Notes under the pieces: model-generated | Seen by the model: the letters and a program-made list of their open reading frames with translations, nothing else | What the model was told of the DNA's origin: nothing | Databases searched by the model: none | Shown here: positions 25,861-32,619 of the stretch, in pieces | Position numbering within the stretch: position 1 is the stretch's first letter | Layout of the letters: the number at the start of each line of letters is the position of its first letter | Source: an uncultured beta proteobacterium | GTDB taxonomy: Bacteria > Pseudomonadota > Gammaproteobacteria > Burkholderiales > Burkholderiaceae | Assembly (NCBI GenBank): GCA_903892315.1 | Contig: CAITHY010000087.1 | Coordinates: 19,469 to 83,468 of the forward strand | Reading direction: 5' to 3' | Length of the DNA: 64,000 nt | Translations under genes and position numbers: made by a program

Positions 25861-25934
25861 GATGGTAGGCGCTGGATGACCGAGAAGACTATAAGTATCT
25901 CAAAAAAGATTCAAGTGTCGCGTTTCCGGACACT
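25861..25934 (+). repeat. Island-end 74-bp repeat, right copy (with AAGTGTC palindrome)
   Basis: Partner of 8021-8094, including the palindrome AAGTGTC-N9-GACACT at 25913-25934. Marks the right end of island 1, 137 bp inside attR. Confidence 0.7.
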
Positions 25935-25944
25935 ACATAACAAT

Positions 25945-25996
25945 GCTGTCGACACCAGAGAAATTCCAAGAGTTCAAATCCCACGCCAGGAGACCA
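25945..25996 (+). repeat. 52-bp repeat with tRNA T-arm-like sequence, copy 2
   Basis: Second copy of the 25755-25806 repeat, ending GCCAGGAGACCA. The 190-bp interval between copies encloses the right 74-bp repeat, so one copy may have arisen by an earlier insertion. Confidence 0.5.
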
Positions 25997-26070
25997 ACCG
26001 CCAATATCACACCACCTTTTAGGCTGGTTTATGTCAATGTCTAAGTTACTGTTTTATAACAATTTTATGT

Positions 26071-26157
26071 CTTTTAATCCGTTGGTCGCGAGTTCGAATC
26101 TCGCCCGACCCACCAGTTATACAAAAGCCTCTAGAGAAATCTAGGGGCTTTTTCTTT
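26071..26157 (+). repeat. att core, copy 2 (attR of island 1, attL of island 2)
   Basis: Contains the 47-bp tRNA-Lys 3' end followed by 40 bp of the tRNA's terminator region. All 87 bp are identical to 34222-34308. The tRNA 5' half is absent, so it is not a gene. Confidence 0.9.
26123..26153 (+). terminator. tRNA-Lys-type terminator in att copy 2
   Basis: Stem AAAAGCCTCTAGA / TCTAGGGGCTTTT (one G-T pair) with a GAAA loop. Probably the tRNA's original terminator, displaced by insertion. Confidence 0.8.
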
Positions 26158-26173
26158 AAATCACTGAATAGAA

Positions 26174-26506
26174 TTACTGCGGTCTATCAGAGTCCTCTAA
26201 TGGATAAGCATCTGCCACGTATGCTGGCCCCTTCATCAAAACAACAATATATGCACCGATAACGATGGTGAATAGAGCAATCCAATAACAAATCAAAGTA
26301 GCGATAACTAAGATATCAATAAATCCAGGGCTGCCAGAAATTCCCGTTGCCTGAGGTTGACTTGGGAAAAATCGAATCAGTATTGATGGCATCAAAATTG
26401 ACAAAGAACCCATCAGCGTCCAGAAAGGTACCTGACGCAATATCCAACGCTCTCTACCTGGTGGAGCAGTTTTGTAGCCTGGTAACTTATTGAGTAGCTT
26501 ACCCAT
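26174..26506 (-). CDS. Small membrane protein, unknown function
   Basis: 110 residues from the ATG at 26506, which overlaps the stop of the preceding DUF3149 gene by 8 bp. Basic N-terminus (KLLNKLPGYKTAPPGRERWIL) and two membrane helices (FWTLMGSLSILMPSILI; FIDILVIATLICYWIALFTIVIGAYIVVL read in part). Coupled to the DUF3149 gene; the pair may form a membrane complex. Confidence 0.6.
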   Translation of the reverse strand: MGKLLNKLPGYKTAPPGRERWILRQVPFWTLMGSLSILMPSILIRFFPSQPQATGISGSPGFIDILVIATLICYWIALFTIVIGAYIVVLMKGPAYVADAYPLEDSDRPQ

Positions 26507-26624
26507 CAATCTGCGCACTCTTTTTCATAAAAAGTTTAATAAAGAATATAGCCATTCCAACCATAAAAAGAATGACGGCTAAACTCAGCTGACCCGCAAA
26601 TGTTCCAAATAATTCCAATAACAT
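26499..26624 (-). CDS. DUF3149-type single-helix membrane protein
   Basis: A 41-codon gene: MLLELFGTFAGQLSLAVILF, then a helix ending in a basic tail (KLFMKKSAQIDG). The size and the MLLELFGTFAG-like start match DUF3149, small inner-membrane proteins with no known role. A strong ribosome site GGGGGTG is 6 bp upstream. Easily missed because of its size. Confidence 0.65.
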   Translation of the reverse strand: MLLELFGTFAGQLSLAVILFMVGMAIFFIKLFMKKSAQIDG

Positions 26625-26681
26625 ATTCACCCCCTAATAAATGGTTCACCTTCAATGTAGGCGATGTCTGGATTCAAGTAT

Positions 26682-26744
26682 TTGATTCAAATCAAACCAT
26701 CCGAATAAGATTAGCGGGGATAATAAGTTCATGATTTAGATCAA
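26682..26744. promoter_or_regulatory. Two Fnr-like boxes before trxC of island 2
   Basis: TTGAT-TCAA-ATCAA (26682-26695, a perfect Fnr consensus) and ATGAT-TTAG-ATCAA (26731-26744), 24 bp before the trxC start. The Crp/Fnr protein encoded at 28083 in the same island, or the host Fnr, probably binds here. Confidence 0.6.
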
Positions 26745-26767
26745 TTTATAAAACGCGAAGGATAGCA

Positions 26768-27187
26768 ATGTTAATCAGATGCCCCAGCTGCTCTAAATTT
26801 AATAGACTTCCTCTTGATAGAGTTAACCAACAGCCTATTTGTGGCTCATGCAAAGCCAGCCTACTAGTGGGCCCAATTGATGCAGATCAAGCAAGCCTCC
26901 AAGAAATTCTCCACCAAAGCAAATTACCAGTAATTGTTGATTTTTGGGCTCCATGGTGCGGTCCTTGCAAAATGTTTGCCCCAACGTTTCAGGCAAGCGC
27001 AAAGAAATATGGAGAAAAGATTCTCCATATCAAGGTCGACACAGAAGCCAATCCAGCGATCGGCCAACAATACAATATTCGATCAATTCCGACTTTGGCG
27101 ATATTTAAACAAGGAGTAGAAATTCAAAGGATTTCTGGCGCACTCCCTACTCAGCAATTAGAGAGTCTGGTAATAAATGCAATATGA
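26768..27187 (+). CDS. trxC: Thioredoxin 2 (TrxC), island 2 copy
   Basis: 139 residues: zinc ribbon CPSC/CGSC in the first 31 residues, thioredoxin active site WAPWCGPCKMFAPTF, YNIRSIPTL and GALPTQQLESLV. Paralogue of 19238-19663. Probably reduces protein disulfides or persulfides in the cytoplasm. Its stop overlaps the UbiA-family start (ATGA), and two Fnr-like boxes lie upstream, so expression is likely oxygen- or redox-controlled. Confidence 0.9.
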   Translation: MLIRCPSCSKFNRLPLDRVNQQPICGSCKASLLVGPIDADQASLQEILHQSKLPVIVDFWAPWCGPCKMFAPTFQASAKKYGEKILHIKVDTEANPAIGQQYNIRSIPTLAIFKQGVEIQRISGALPTQQLESLVINAI

Positions 27188-28086
27188 AGTCTATTAACAA
27201 TTACTTTTTAGCGACTAGACCTAGCTTTCTGACGATCACCCTTTTAGGCTGCTTGATCGGCCTATTAAGCAGCCGCAATTTAAATCAACAGCATTGGGGC
27301 ATTAATCTCATGGCCGTCGGAGTAGCGGTCTTTGCCCACGCCGCCGCTAATGTATTGAATGACTATTTTGACCATTTGAATGGTAGCGACTCCAATAACC
27401 TAGATCGCATCCCGCCGTTTACGGGAGGAAGCAGGTTTATTCAAGAGAAAACTTTTAAACCTAGGGAAATCTTTCAATTTGGATTATTGCTTCTGTTAGT
27501 TTCCATTTGTATTGGACTGTTCATCAGCTACCTAAGCACATGGACCCTGCTTCCAATTGGAATATTGTGCATCGCACTGGCATGGATGTACTCAGCACCG
27601 CCTTTTGAGCTCATGTCACACGGATTGCTAGGTGAGCTGGCCATAGCTTTATCTTGGTCTTTAATTGTGACTGGATTTGCAAGTCTGCAATCTAATAGCT
27701 TTGATGTTGCAGCAATTCCTATTGCGCTTGCCTACGGATTTATGGTGGCAAATATTTTATTTTTAAATCAGATTCCCGATATTAAGGCAGACAAAAGCTC
27801 TGGAAAAATGACGCTTGCCGCTCAATCTGCACCAAAAAATTTATGGGTTTGGTATTTAGCGTTTCCAGCCGGTGCTTACGCGCTTCAAATAGTATCGTTT
27901 TGCTTTGGATCCACTGCTTACCGAACCTTAGTAACCGTCTTAATATCCCCTATATTCATTCAATGCGCTATCAAATTAAAAAATTTGGAGATAGATAAAC
28001 GCCTCATGAGCACAATCATTCCACTTAATATATTGGGCGTGCATCTATATGCTCTACTACTCTGCGCTGGCTTAATAAAGACCTAA
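27184..28086 (+). CDS. UbiA-family prenyltransferase (MenA-like)
   Basis: 300-residue integral membrane enzyme with about nine helices and both aspartate motifs: NVLNDYFDH (first) and IPDIKADKSSGK (second), which bind prenyl diphosphate through magnesium. RPPSFLTIT-like start (TRPSFLTITLLG) and TGGSRFIQ are also typical of the MenA branch. Attaches a polyprenyl chain to an aromatic acceptor. In a sulfur-oxidation island it may make or alter a quinone for electron transfer, but the acceptor is unknown. Coupled to trxC by a 4-bp overlap; converges with the Crp/Fnr gene. Confidence 0.8.
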   Translation: MKSINNYFLATRPSFLTITLLGCLIGLLSSRNLNQQHWGINLMAVGVAVFAHAAANVLNDYFDHLNGSDSNNLDRIPPFTGGSRFIQEKTFKPREIFQFGLLLLLVSICIGLFISYLSTWTLLPIGILCIALAWMYSAPPFELMSHGLLGELAIALSWSLIVTGFASLQSNSFDVAAIPIALAYGFMVANILFLNQIPDIKADKSSGKMTLAAQSAPKNLWVWYLAFPAGAYALQIVSFCFGSTAYRTLVTVLISPIFIQCAIKLKNLEIDKRLMSTIIPLNILGVHLYALLLCAGLIKT

Positions 28087-28799
28087 AGACCTTTTTTAGA
28101 AAATTCTTCTAAGGCTTTTATGCTTGGAATTTGAACGCTCAATCTAGTGATATTGGAAATTAGACCCAGTTCAGCCATAGATGCTAGCGCTCGGCTAATA
28201 GTCTCAAACTTTACATCCATCATTAAACCCATGTCTTCACGCTTAAATAGCGGTGCAATTGCCGATGATCCAGATTCTTTTGCTAACTTAAGGAAAAACC
28301 GCGCTAAACGAACTTCAATCCTACCCGTATTGATTTCAGAGAACCATGATTCTGATTGAAGTAGAGCCTCTCCCCACTTTCGAACAATTTGCCTATGCAA
28401 TCGCGGTGACTCTTCGCCTAATTCAGCAATAATTTTCTTCGGAATTTTGCACATATGCGCATTTGTTAATGCAACAGCTGAGTGCTCATACCTCTCACCA
28501 AGTAACGCCTCCATCCCAAATAAGTTACCCGGCAACACAACTCTAACAATTCGCTCCGAAGCATCAGAGTTAATATGCAATATCTTTACATAGCCACTTC
28601 GCAATGTATATAACGATAAAGCTGGATCACCTTGAGCGTAAATCTCAGAATTTGCATCAAAACTAAAATCATCAATTGGACTGTGTATTTTTGAGAAATC
28701 CTCCTCATTTAATTCGGCAAATAAGGCCGAATTTCTGATTGAGCAATTCTCACAATCGCTAAGACCTTGCCATGCATTTTTTACTTCAATTGTTTTCAT
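28083..28799 (-). CDS. Crp/Fnr-family transcriptional regulator
   Basis: 238 residues: cyclic-nucleotide-binding-like fold (about 30-140, LRSGYVKILHINSDASERIVR, GNLFGMEALLG) and a winged helix with KREDMGLMMDVKFETISRAL (about 186-205). The N-terminus has CENCSIRN (C16, C19) and a third cysteine near 115 (HMCKIP), fewer than the four needed for a classical Fnr [4Fe-4S] cluster, so it may sense differently. Candidate targets are the Fnr-like boxes at 26682, 26731, 32525 and 32555. Confidence 0.85.
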   Translation of the reverse strand: MKTIEVKNAWQGLSDCENCSIRNSALFAELNEEDFSKIHSPIDDFSFDANSEIYAQGDPALSLYTLRSGYVKILHINSDASERIVRVVLPGNLFGMEALLGERYEHSAVALTNAHMCKIPKKIIAELGEESPRLHRQIVRKWGEALLQSESWFSEINTGRIEVRLARFFLKLAKESGSSAIAPLFKREDMGLMMDVKFETISRALASMAELGLISNITRLSVQIPSIKALEEFSKKGL

Positions 28800-28892
28800 A
28801 TGGCCAATACTACAGGGATAGATAGAAGCTAATTAGAAACTAATACATATTTAAAACTTAGTGCAATCTATTCTACCTACCCCCAAAGGGTT

Positions 28893-29117
28893 TTATTTAT
28901 TGCAACGACCACCCTCACATGAAGAGCCGGTACCACAGGTGTTGATTTTCAAGATTGGGTAGGCCGGGCAAAATCTAAATAAGCCGGTAGCAAGAGGAAC
29001 AACCCCGATCCAGCCCCATACCCCAACTATTCCGCTAGCTGCCAAACCTATCAACACAAAGCCAACCAGCATACGCAAAATTCTATCTGTACCACCTACA
29101 TTGCATTTCATATTCAA
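28893..29117 (-). CDS. DUF2892 (YgaP-like) small membrane protein
   Basis: 74 residues: MNMKCNVGGTDRILRMLVGF, two helices (VLIGLAASGIVGVWGWIG; VVPLATGLFRFCPAYPIL) and a cysteine-rich tail (CGTGSSCEGGRCNK). Same family as 18927-19124. In YgaP this domain anchors a rhodanese to the membrane; here it is the last gene of the operon that also encodes a rhodanese. The C-terminal cysteines could carry sulfur or metal. Confidence 0.82.
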   Translation of the reverse strand: MNMKCNVGGTDRILRMLVGFVLIGLAASGIVGVWGWIGVVPLATGLFRFCPAYPILKINTCGTGSSCEGGRCNK

Positions 29118-29126
29118 ACTCCTTTT

Positions 29127-29444
29127 TTATTTACTGCAGTAATTTCGATATAAGACACCCATCACTTCCAATGCCACATGATTGGATAGGGAATAATAGA
29201 TTTGCTTTCCCTCTCTTCTTGTTTCAACAAGCTCCTCGTTTCTCAAGACAGTCAATTGCTGGGATAAGGTAGGCTGATGAATATCTAAACACTCCTCAAG
29301 CTCGCTAACGCACATCTCGCCCTGACTAATCTGACACAAAAGCATCATGCGATCCCTATTTGACAGAACTTTCATTAAACGACATGCATCATCTGCTGAT
29401 GATTGCATCTTTTTGAGATTGATATTGTTTTTAACAACTGGCAT
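29127..29444 (-). CDS. ArsR-family persulfide sensor (BigR/SqrR/YgaV type)
   Basis: 105 residues with a winged helix: VSELEECLDIHQPTLSQQL (46-64) as recognition helix and RREGKQIYYSL as wing. The body MKVLSNRDRMMLLCQISQGE matches BigR/SqrR. Cysteines at 37 and 103 are 66 residues apart, the same spacing as the two persulfide-sensing cysteines of SqrR (41/107) and BigR (42/108). It should repress the operon until polysulfide crosslinks those cysteines. Sits inside the operon it probably controls, 9 bp from each neighbour. Confidence 0.88.
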   Translation of the reverse strand: MPVVKNNINLKKMQSSADDACRLMKVLSNRDRMMLLCQISQGEMCVSELEECLDIHQPTLSQQLTVLRNEELVETRREGKQIYYSLSNHVALEVMGVLYRNYCSK

Positions 29445-29453
29445 TAGATAACC

Positions 29454-30431
29454 TTAGTTCAGTGGTACGCCTACCAATGGACGGCCTTCAAGAGTCCAAA
29501 GATACAAGGAACCATCATACAACTTCGTCGATTTATTACCCACTAGCTCAGACATAACAAACCAACCTCCAGCTGCCAAATGCCCAGTATTGCAGTACGC
29601 AATAGTTTGGCCTTTGGTATTGAGACCATTAGCTGACATCAAGGCATCATAGGTATTTTTTGACCAAAAGTACAAAGCGCCATTATTAGGTTTTGCCAGC
29701 AACTCAGGAGCCAACTCTTTTGAGCCTGCAATATGACCAAAGGTCAAAACGTCTGGACGCTTAGAAAGACCCAAATACTGCGCAGGCTGCCTTGCATCTA
29801 ATAACTGTGGTTTACCACTTTTTGAGGCGGCCGCCACTTCATCGGAGCTGGCAATCAATTCCTTGCGAAAAGCTTTTGCAGACCAATTACCAACAGGCTT
29901 TTGACTATTGGCAGTTGTAAATTCACGGCCCTCACTCAACCAACCAGCAATACCGCCATCTAATACTGCAACTTGATCATCGCCATAAACTTTAAAAGTC
30001 CAATAAGTTCTCAATGCCTCATCAATATCTGACATATCCTGACCAATTGGGACTAGAACGATGGGCTTATCTGAATTGACACCCAAAGATTGAACCAACT
30101 TCTCAAAGTCTGCCTTCTCGGGAATCAAAAACTTAATCTTCTTGCCATCTACCGTACGCTCTGCACGCACTTTCTTGAAATCCAAAATGCTTGAGTTTGT
30201 GATGTGACCGCCCACCTCAACAAGAAACTTCTTACCTGTTTTTTTGTCAGTATCGAACTCTGGGCTTCTAAGATAACTCGCCAAGTCTGTTCTTACTTCG
30301 ATCACCTGTACTTCGGATAGATTATTTGCTAACCAATCCGCACTTACAACTGGGTCTGGCAAAGTAATTGCCTGAACCAAATTTACCAACCCTATCAATA
30401 CAAAAGCTAACAACCACTGAATCTTTTTCAT
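29454..30431 (-). CDS. Periplasmic thiosulfate sulfurtransferase (tandem rhodanese), copy 2
   Basis: 325 residues: signal peptide (MKKIQWLLAFVLIGLVNLVQ), two rhodanese domains, active-site loop YCNTGHLAAGGW near residue 282. The N-terminal domain has no catalytic cysteine (VPIGQDMSDIDEALRTYWTF). Paralogue of 24154-25128. In this operon it may load sulfur from thiosulfate or tetrathionate onto carriers for the YeeE/YedE transporters. Confidence 0.9.
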   Translation of the reverse strand: MKKIQWLLAFVLIGLVNLVQAITLPDPVVSADWLANNLSEVQVIEVRTDLASYLRSPEFDTDKKTGKKFLVEVGGHITNSSILDFKKVRAERTVDGKKIKFLIPEKADFEKLVQSLGVNSDKPIVLVPIGQDMSDIDEALRTYWTFKVYGDDQVAVLDGGIAGWLSEGREFTTANSQKPVGNWSAKAFRKELIASSDEVAAASKSGKPQLLDARQPAQYLGLSKRPDVLTFGHIAGSKELAPELLAKPNNGALYFWSKNTYDALMSANGLNTKGQTIAYCNTGHLAAGGWFVMSELVGNKSTKLYDGSLYLWTLEGRPLVGVPLN

Positions 30432-30441
30432 CTTTACTCCC

Positions 30442-31068
30442 CTATGAATTTACAGCCAATAAATTTTCTGAAAGGCGTCCCATTAAATCTATCTTGCATT
30501 CACTCAGTACATGATGCCCCCTAGAATTCAAGACATCTTCTCGGTGACCGAACCTAGTTACTAAAAGAGCAATTTCCTGGTCTCTTTCTTTAATCAATTC
30601 CTTAATTTCCGATTGAAATAGTTGCATCAGCGCACCAATCCAATTACTTACGGGAGCCATACGCCCTGTTACATTCATCTGAAATTCCACTACAGACTGC
30701 ATAATCAAGTTTGAATCAGCCATCTCCTCGCCAGTTACCCACTGATTAGTAGTGAATAAGCGAACTGGCATGCCTTTTTGATCTAATGCAATTCCAACTA
30801 AATGATGAAAGCTTTTAGCATGGCGCTTGATGACATGAAAGTGACCATGCTCTCCATTAGGCATTTCATCTGCAGAATGGGCGTGGTAATAGAGCTCATA
30901 TCCACTTTGCTTATCAGCCAAATCATTATTTGGATAATGCTTCCACTCAATAAAATCTCTGGCTCCACATAACGCAGCCTCATTAAGCGTGCGGCCAGAC
31001 TTGGCGTACTTCATCTGAATACTTGCCAACTCTTGAGCCGCCAACCAACGATTAGATTGCGTAAGCAT
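30442..31068 (-). CDS. Histidine-rich protein, possibly DUF6969
   Basis: 208 residues, soluble, no signal. The middle holds the unusual run YYHAHSADEMPNGEHGHFHV and KRHAKSFHHLVGIALD, followed by RLFTTNQWVTGEEM. This GEHGHFH...FTTNxWVTGE pattern resembles DUF6969, which has no assigned role; the assignment is tentative. The clustered histidines could bind metal. Its place between the NPCGP-repeat protein (8 bp gap) and the rhodanese (10 bp gap) shows it is part of the sulfur operon. Confidence 0.6.
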   Translation of the reverse strand: MLTQSNRWLAAQELASIQMKYAKSGRTLNEAALCGARDFIEWKHYPNNDLADKQSGYELYYHAHSADEMPNGEHGHFHVIKRHAKSFHHLVGIALDQKGMPVRLFTTNQWVTGEEMADSNLIMQSVVEFQMNVTGRMAPVSNWIGALMQLFQSEIKELIKERDQEIALLVTRFGHREDVLNSRGHHVLSECKIDLMGRLSENLLAVNS

Positions 31069-31076
31069 TGAATTAA

Positions 31077-31310
31077 TTACTCTGCAGCTTTGCGCTTTTT
31101 AGGACCGCAAGGATTCGCAGGACCACATGGGTTGGCTGCTTTTTTCTTTGCAGGGCCACATGGATTTCCAGCTTCTTTTTTAGGGCCGCAAGGATTTTTC
31201 TGCTCGGAGCTTGGGGGATTGGCGGGAGCATCTGCTGCCTCAGCTAAAGGTGCCGCTGCCAAACCAGCCAAAGCCATTGCTAAAGACGCTACTGTCGATT
31301 TCTTAGACAT
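31077..31310 (-). CDS. Secreted NPCGP-repeat protein
   Basis: 77 residues from the ATG at 31310, preceded by AAGGAG. A signal peptide (STVASLAMALAGLAAAPLAEA) is followed by a 45-residue low-complexity mature part with four NPCGP units separated by lysine/alanine linkers. Each unit has one cysteine between prolines, so the mature protein exposes four evenly spaced thiols and no other domain. It could be a periplasmic sulfur or metal carrier; this is inference from sequence and from its place between YeeE/YedE and rhodanese genes. Similar NPCGP/NPCAK repeats occur in other betaproteobacterial secreted proteins, without a known role. Confidence 0.72.
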   Translation of the reverse strand: MSKKSTVASLAMALAGLAAAPLAEAADAPANPPSSEQKNPCGPKKEAGNPCGPAKKKAANPCGPANPCGPKKRKAAE

Positions 31311-31327
31311 CAACTTCTCCTTCAAAA

Positions 31328-31897
31328 TTAAACTAATGGACTGCTATCAGAGTGCTTGTACTTACTTTCCATCCAAGAACCCAATATAAATACTCCAACT
31401 GCTGCAACAACCATCACCACATCAATTAACATGGCTGAGATATTGAAAGCATCTGGCAATGAATTTGCTTTTGCATACTCGCCAAGAGTGGTCAATGATT
31501 CAATGGCTGGGTAGATGCCTGCAAAGAGAACAGTTCCAAGCAATAATCCAATCAAAAAGATTGCCGCATCAATTCGGCCTGACATAAAGCCTACAACTGA
31601 TGTACCGGGACAGTAGCCGCCAATGGCAAATCCAGCGCCAACTAACGCACCGCCAATTGCCGCAGCCCCCAAGAACGCGGGTGGCACAAACAATGTGCCG
31701 GCATCGACAATGCCCGCTTTTTCTAAAATCAAAAGACCAACTGATGCAAACACAATTGCTGTAAACATTACCTTAAATACAGACCAGTCAGTTAGGCGAA
31801 ATTGTCCTGTTAATTTATTAGGGTTACCAAAACCTGCTCGCTCAAGTACAAATCCAAATCCCATTCCCAAAAGAAGACCCGATAGAATCTCACTCAT
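31328..31897 (-). CDS. YeeE/YedE-family sulfur transporter half, second subunit
   Basis: 189 residues, about five helices. LLGMGFGFVLERAGFGNP and GGYCPGTSVVGFMSGRIDA are the conserved cores of YeeE/YedE (TsuA) proteins; the cysteine in GYCPGT takes thiosulfate or sulfane sulfur through the membrane in TsuA. Here the transporter is split in two genes (this one and 31899), as in many bacteria. Translation follows the other half at a distance of 1 bp with GAGGAG upstream. Confidence 0.88.
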   Translation of the reverse strand: MSEILSGLLLGMGFGFVLERAGFGNPNKLTGQFRLTDWSVFKVMFTAIVFASVGLLILEKAGIVDAGTLFVPPAFLGAAAIGGALVGAGFAIGGYCPGTSVVGFMSGRIDAAIFLIGLLLGTVLFAGIYPAIESLTTLGEYAKANSLPDAFNISAMLIDVVMVVAAVGVFILGSWMESKYKHSDSSPLV

Positions 31898-31898
31898 C

Positions 31899-32441
31899 TC
31901 ATTTCTCCTCTTTCATTAAGCGGCTTGCCAGCAAACCCACGGCAAAGAATGTAGCCAAAAAGGTAAATCCAGCTAAACTCAAAACTGCTGCGCCAGACAA
32001 CCCAAGACCACTTGTACAGCCTGCTGCAACACGGGCACCAAATCCGGCAAGCAATCCACCCAATAAAGCTGTAACAGGACGCTTAGCACCGCCTAAATAT
32101 TTCTTTCCATCCAATTGAATATGAATGCGCTTTGCTAGAAATGCCGATAAGAGTGCGCCGATAGCGACACCAACTACCTGCCAAGTAATCCAAGCGCTCA
32201 GGGGCTTACCATCTTCAACCATGCCGCCCAAATAATCATTTGCACTTGTTGCAGCCGGAATCGCATGCATCCCAATCCAGGCAGTTAATCTAGTAGTAAA
32301 GCCAGTCGCCCCAAGACCATGGCCAGTAATGACAAAAGTTGCTAATAAAACTACTCCCAGCATGATTCCTGCAAGTAGTGGGTTCATATATTGCGCCGGC
32401 TTAGCCTGCCCACCGTTTTTGTCCATAGTAATTACCCTCAT
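31899..32441 (-). CDS. YeeE/YedE-family sulfur transporter half, first subunit
   Basis: 180 residues with about four helices: MLGVVLLATFVITGHGLGATG region, KYLGGAKRPVTALLGGLLAGFGARVAAGCTSGLGLSG (quoted in parts: GARVAAGCTSGLGLSG holds the conserved cysteine). First gene of the seven-gene operon 32441-28893. With the next gene it forms a complete inner-membrane importer of thiosulfate or sulfane sulfur. Confidence 0.88.
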   Translation of the reverse strand: MRVITMDKNGGQAKPAQYMNPLLAGIMLGVVLLATFVITGHGLGATGFTTRLTAWIGMHAIPAATSANDYLGGMVEDGKPLSAWITWQVVGVAIGALLSAFLAKRIHIQLDGKKYLGGAKRPVTALLGGLLAGFGARVAAGCTSGLGLSGAAVLSLAGFTFLATFFAVGLLASRLMKEEK

Positions 32442-32450
32442 TTAAGGTTT

Positions 32451-32481
32451 AAATAATATATTAAGTTATATAATATTAAAT
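32451..32481 (-). promoter_or_regulatory. AT-rich dyad upstream of the YeeE/YedE operon
   Basis: An imperfect inverted repeat (AATAATATATTAA and TATAATATTAAATA around GT) 10 bp upstream of the first gene's start. BigR-type repressors bind AT-rich dyads over their promoters, so this is the likely operator for the ArsR protein at 29127. Confidence 0.45.
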
Positions 32482-32524
32482 AGGTCAATAAAGTCAAGTT
32501 TTAAAAGCAGTCAAACAAAAGTAT

Positions 32525-32568
32525 TTGATCTAAATCATGTAAAAAACACTTTTCATGACATAGATCAT
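32525..32568. promoter_or_regulatory. Two Fnr-like boxes between the YeeE operon and tsdA
   Basis: TTGAT-CTAA-ATCAT (32525-32538) and ATGAC-ATAG-ATCAT (32555-32568). The second shares 14 exact bases with the box at 18883 on island 1. Centred about 60-90 bp before tsdA. Confidence 0.5.
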
Positions 32569-32619
32569 GCTGCGTCAAGAGTTAATGACTAGAATTTTTA
32601 ACCAATATTAGGGTTCCAT

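Larger units (their letters stand above)
7914..26157. mobile_element. Genomic island 1 at tRNA-Lys
   Basis: Bounded by the tRNA-Lys 3' end (7869-7915) and its exact direct repeat at 26071. It contains a 404-aa tyrosine recombinase (15326-16540), a catalytic-domain-only recombinase (12923-13489), a clamp-loader-like ATPase, an AbiH-like defence gene, a truncated SRA gene and metabolic cargo related to sulfur. The integrase sits in the middle rather than next to attL. An 80 percent identical 74-bp repeat occurs just inside both ends (8021 and 25861). No conjugation genes are seen, so it is either mobilised by others or decayed, and may itself be a composite. Confidence 0.8.

Noticed and set aside
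25762..26022. An 86-codon open frame on the plus strand across the island right end.
   Set aside because: It covers the 74-bp and 52-bp repeats, its sequence is low in protein-like character and no ribosome site is seen; it is non-coding island end.
26071..26113. Possible second tRNA-Lys gene.
   Set aside because: Only the 3' half from the anticodon loop is present; the same holds for 34222, 35247 and 38711.
28860..28892. Possible terminator (CCCCCAAAGGGTTTT) after the sulfur operon.
   Set aside because: The stem is only four to five pairs and its T-run points away from the operon's direction.
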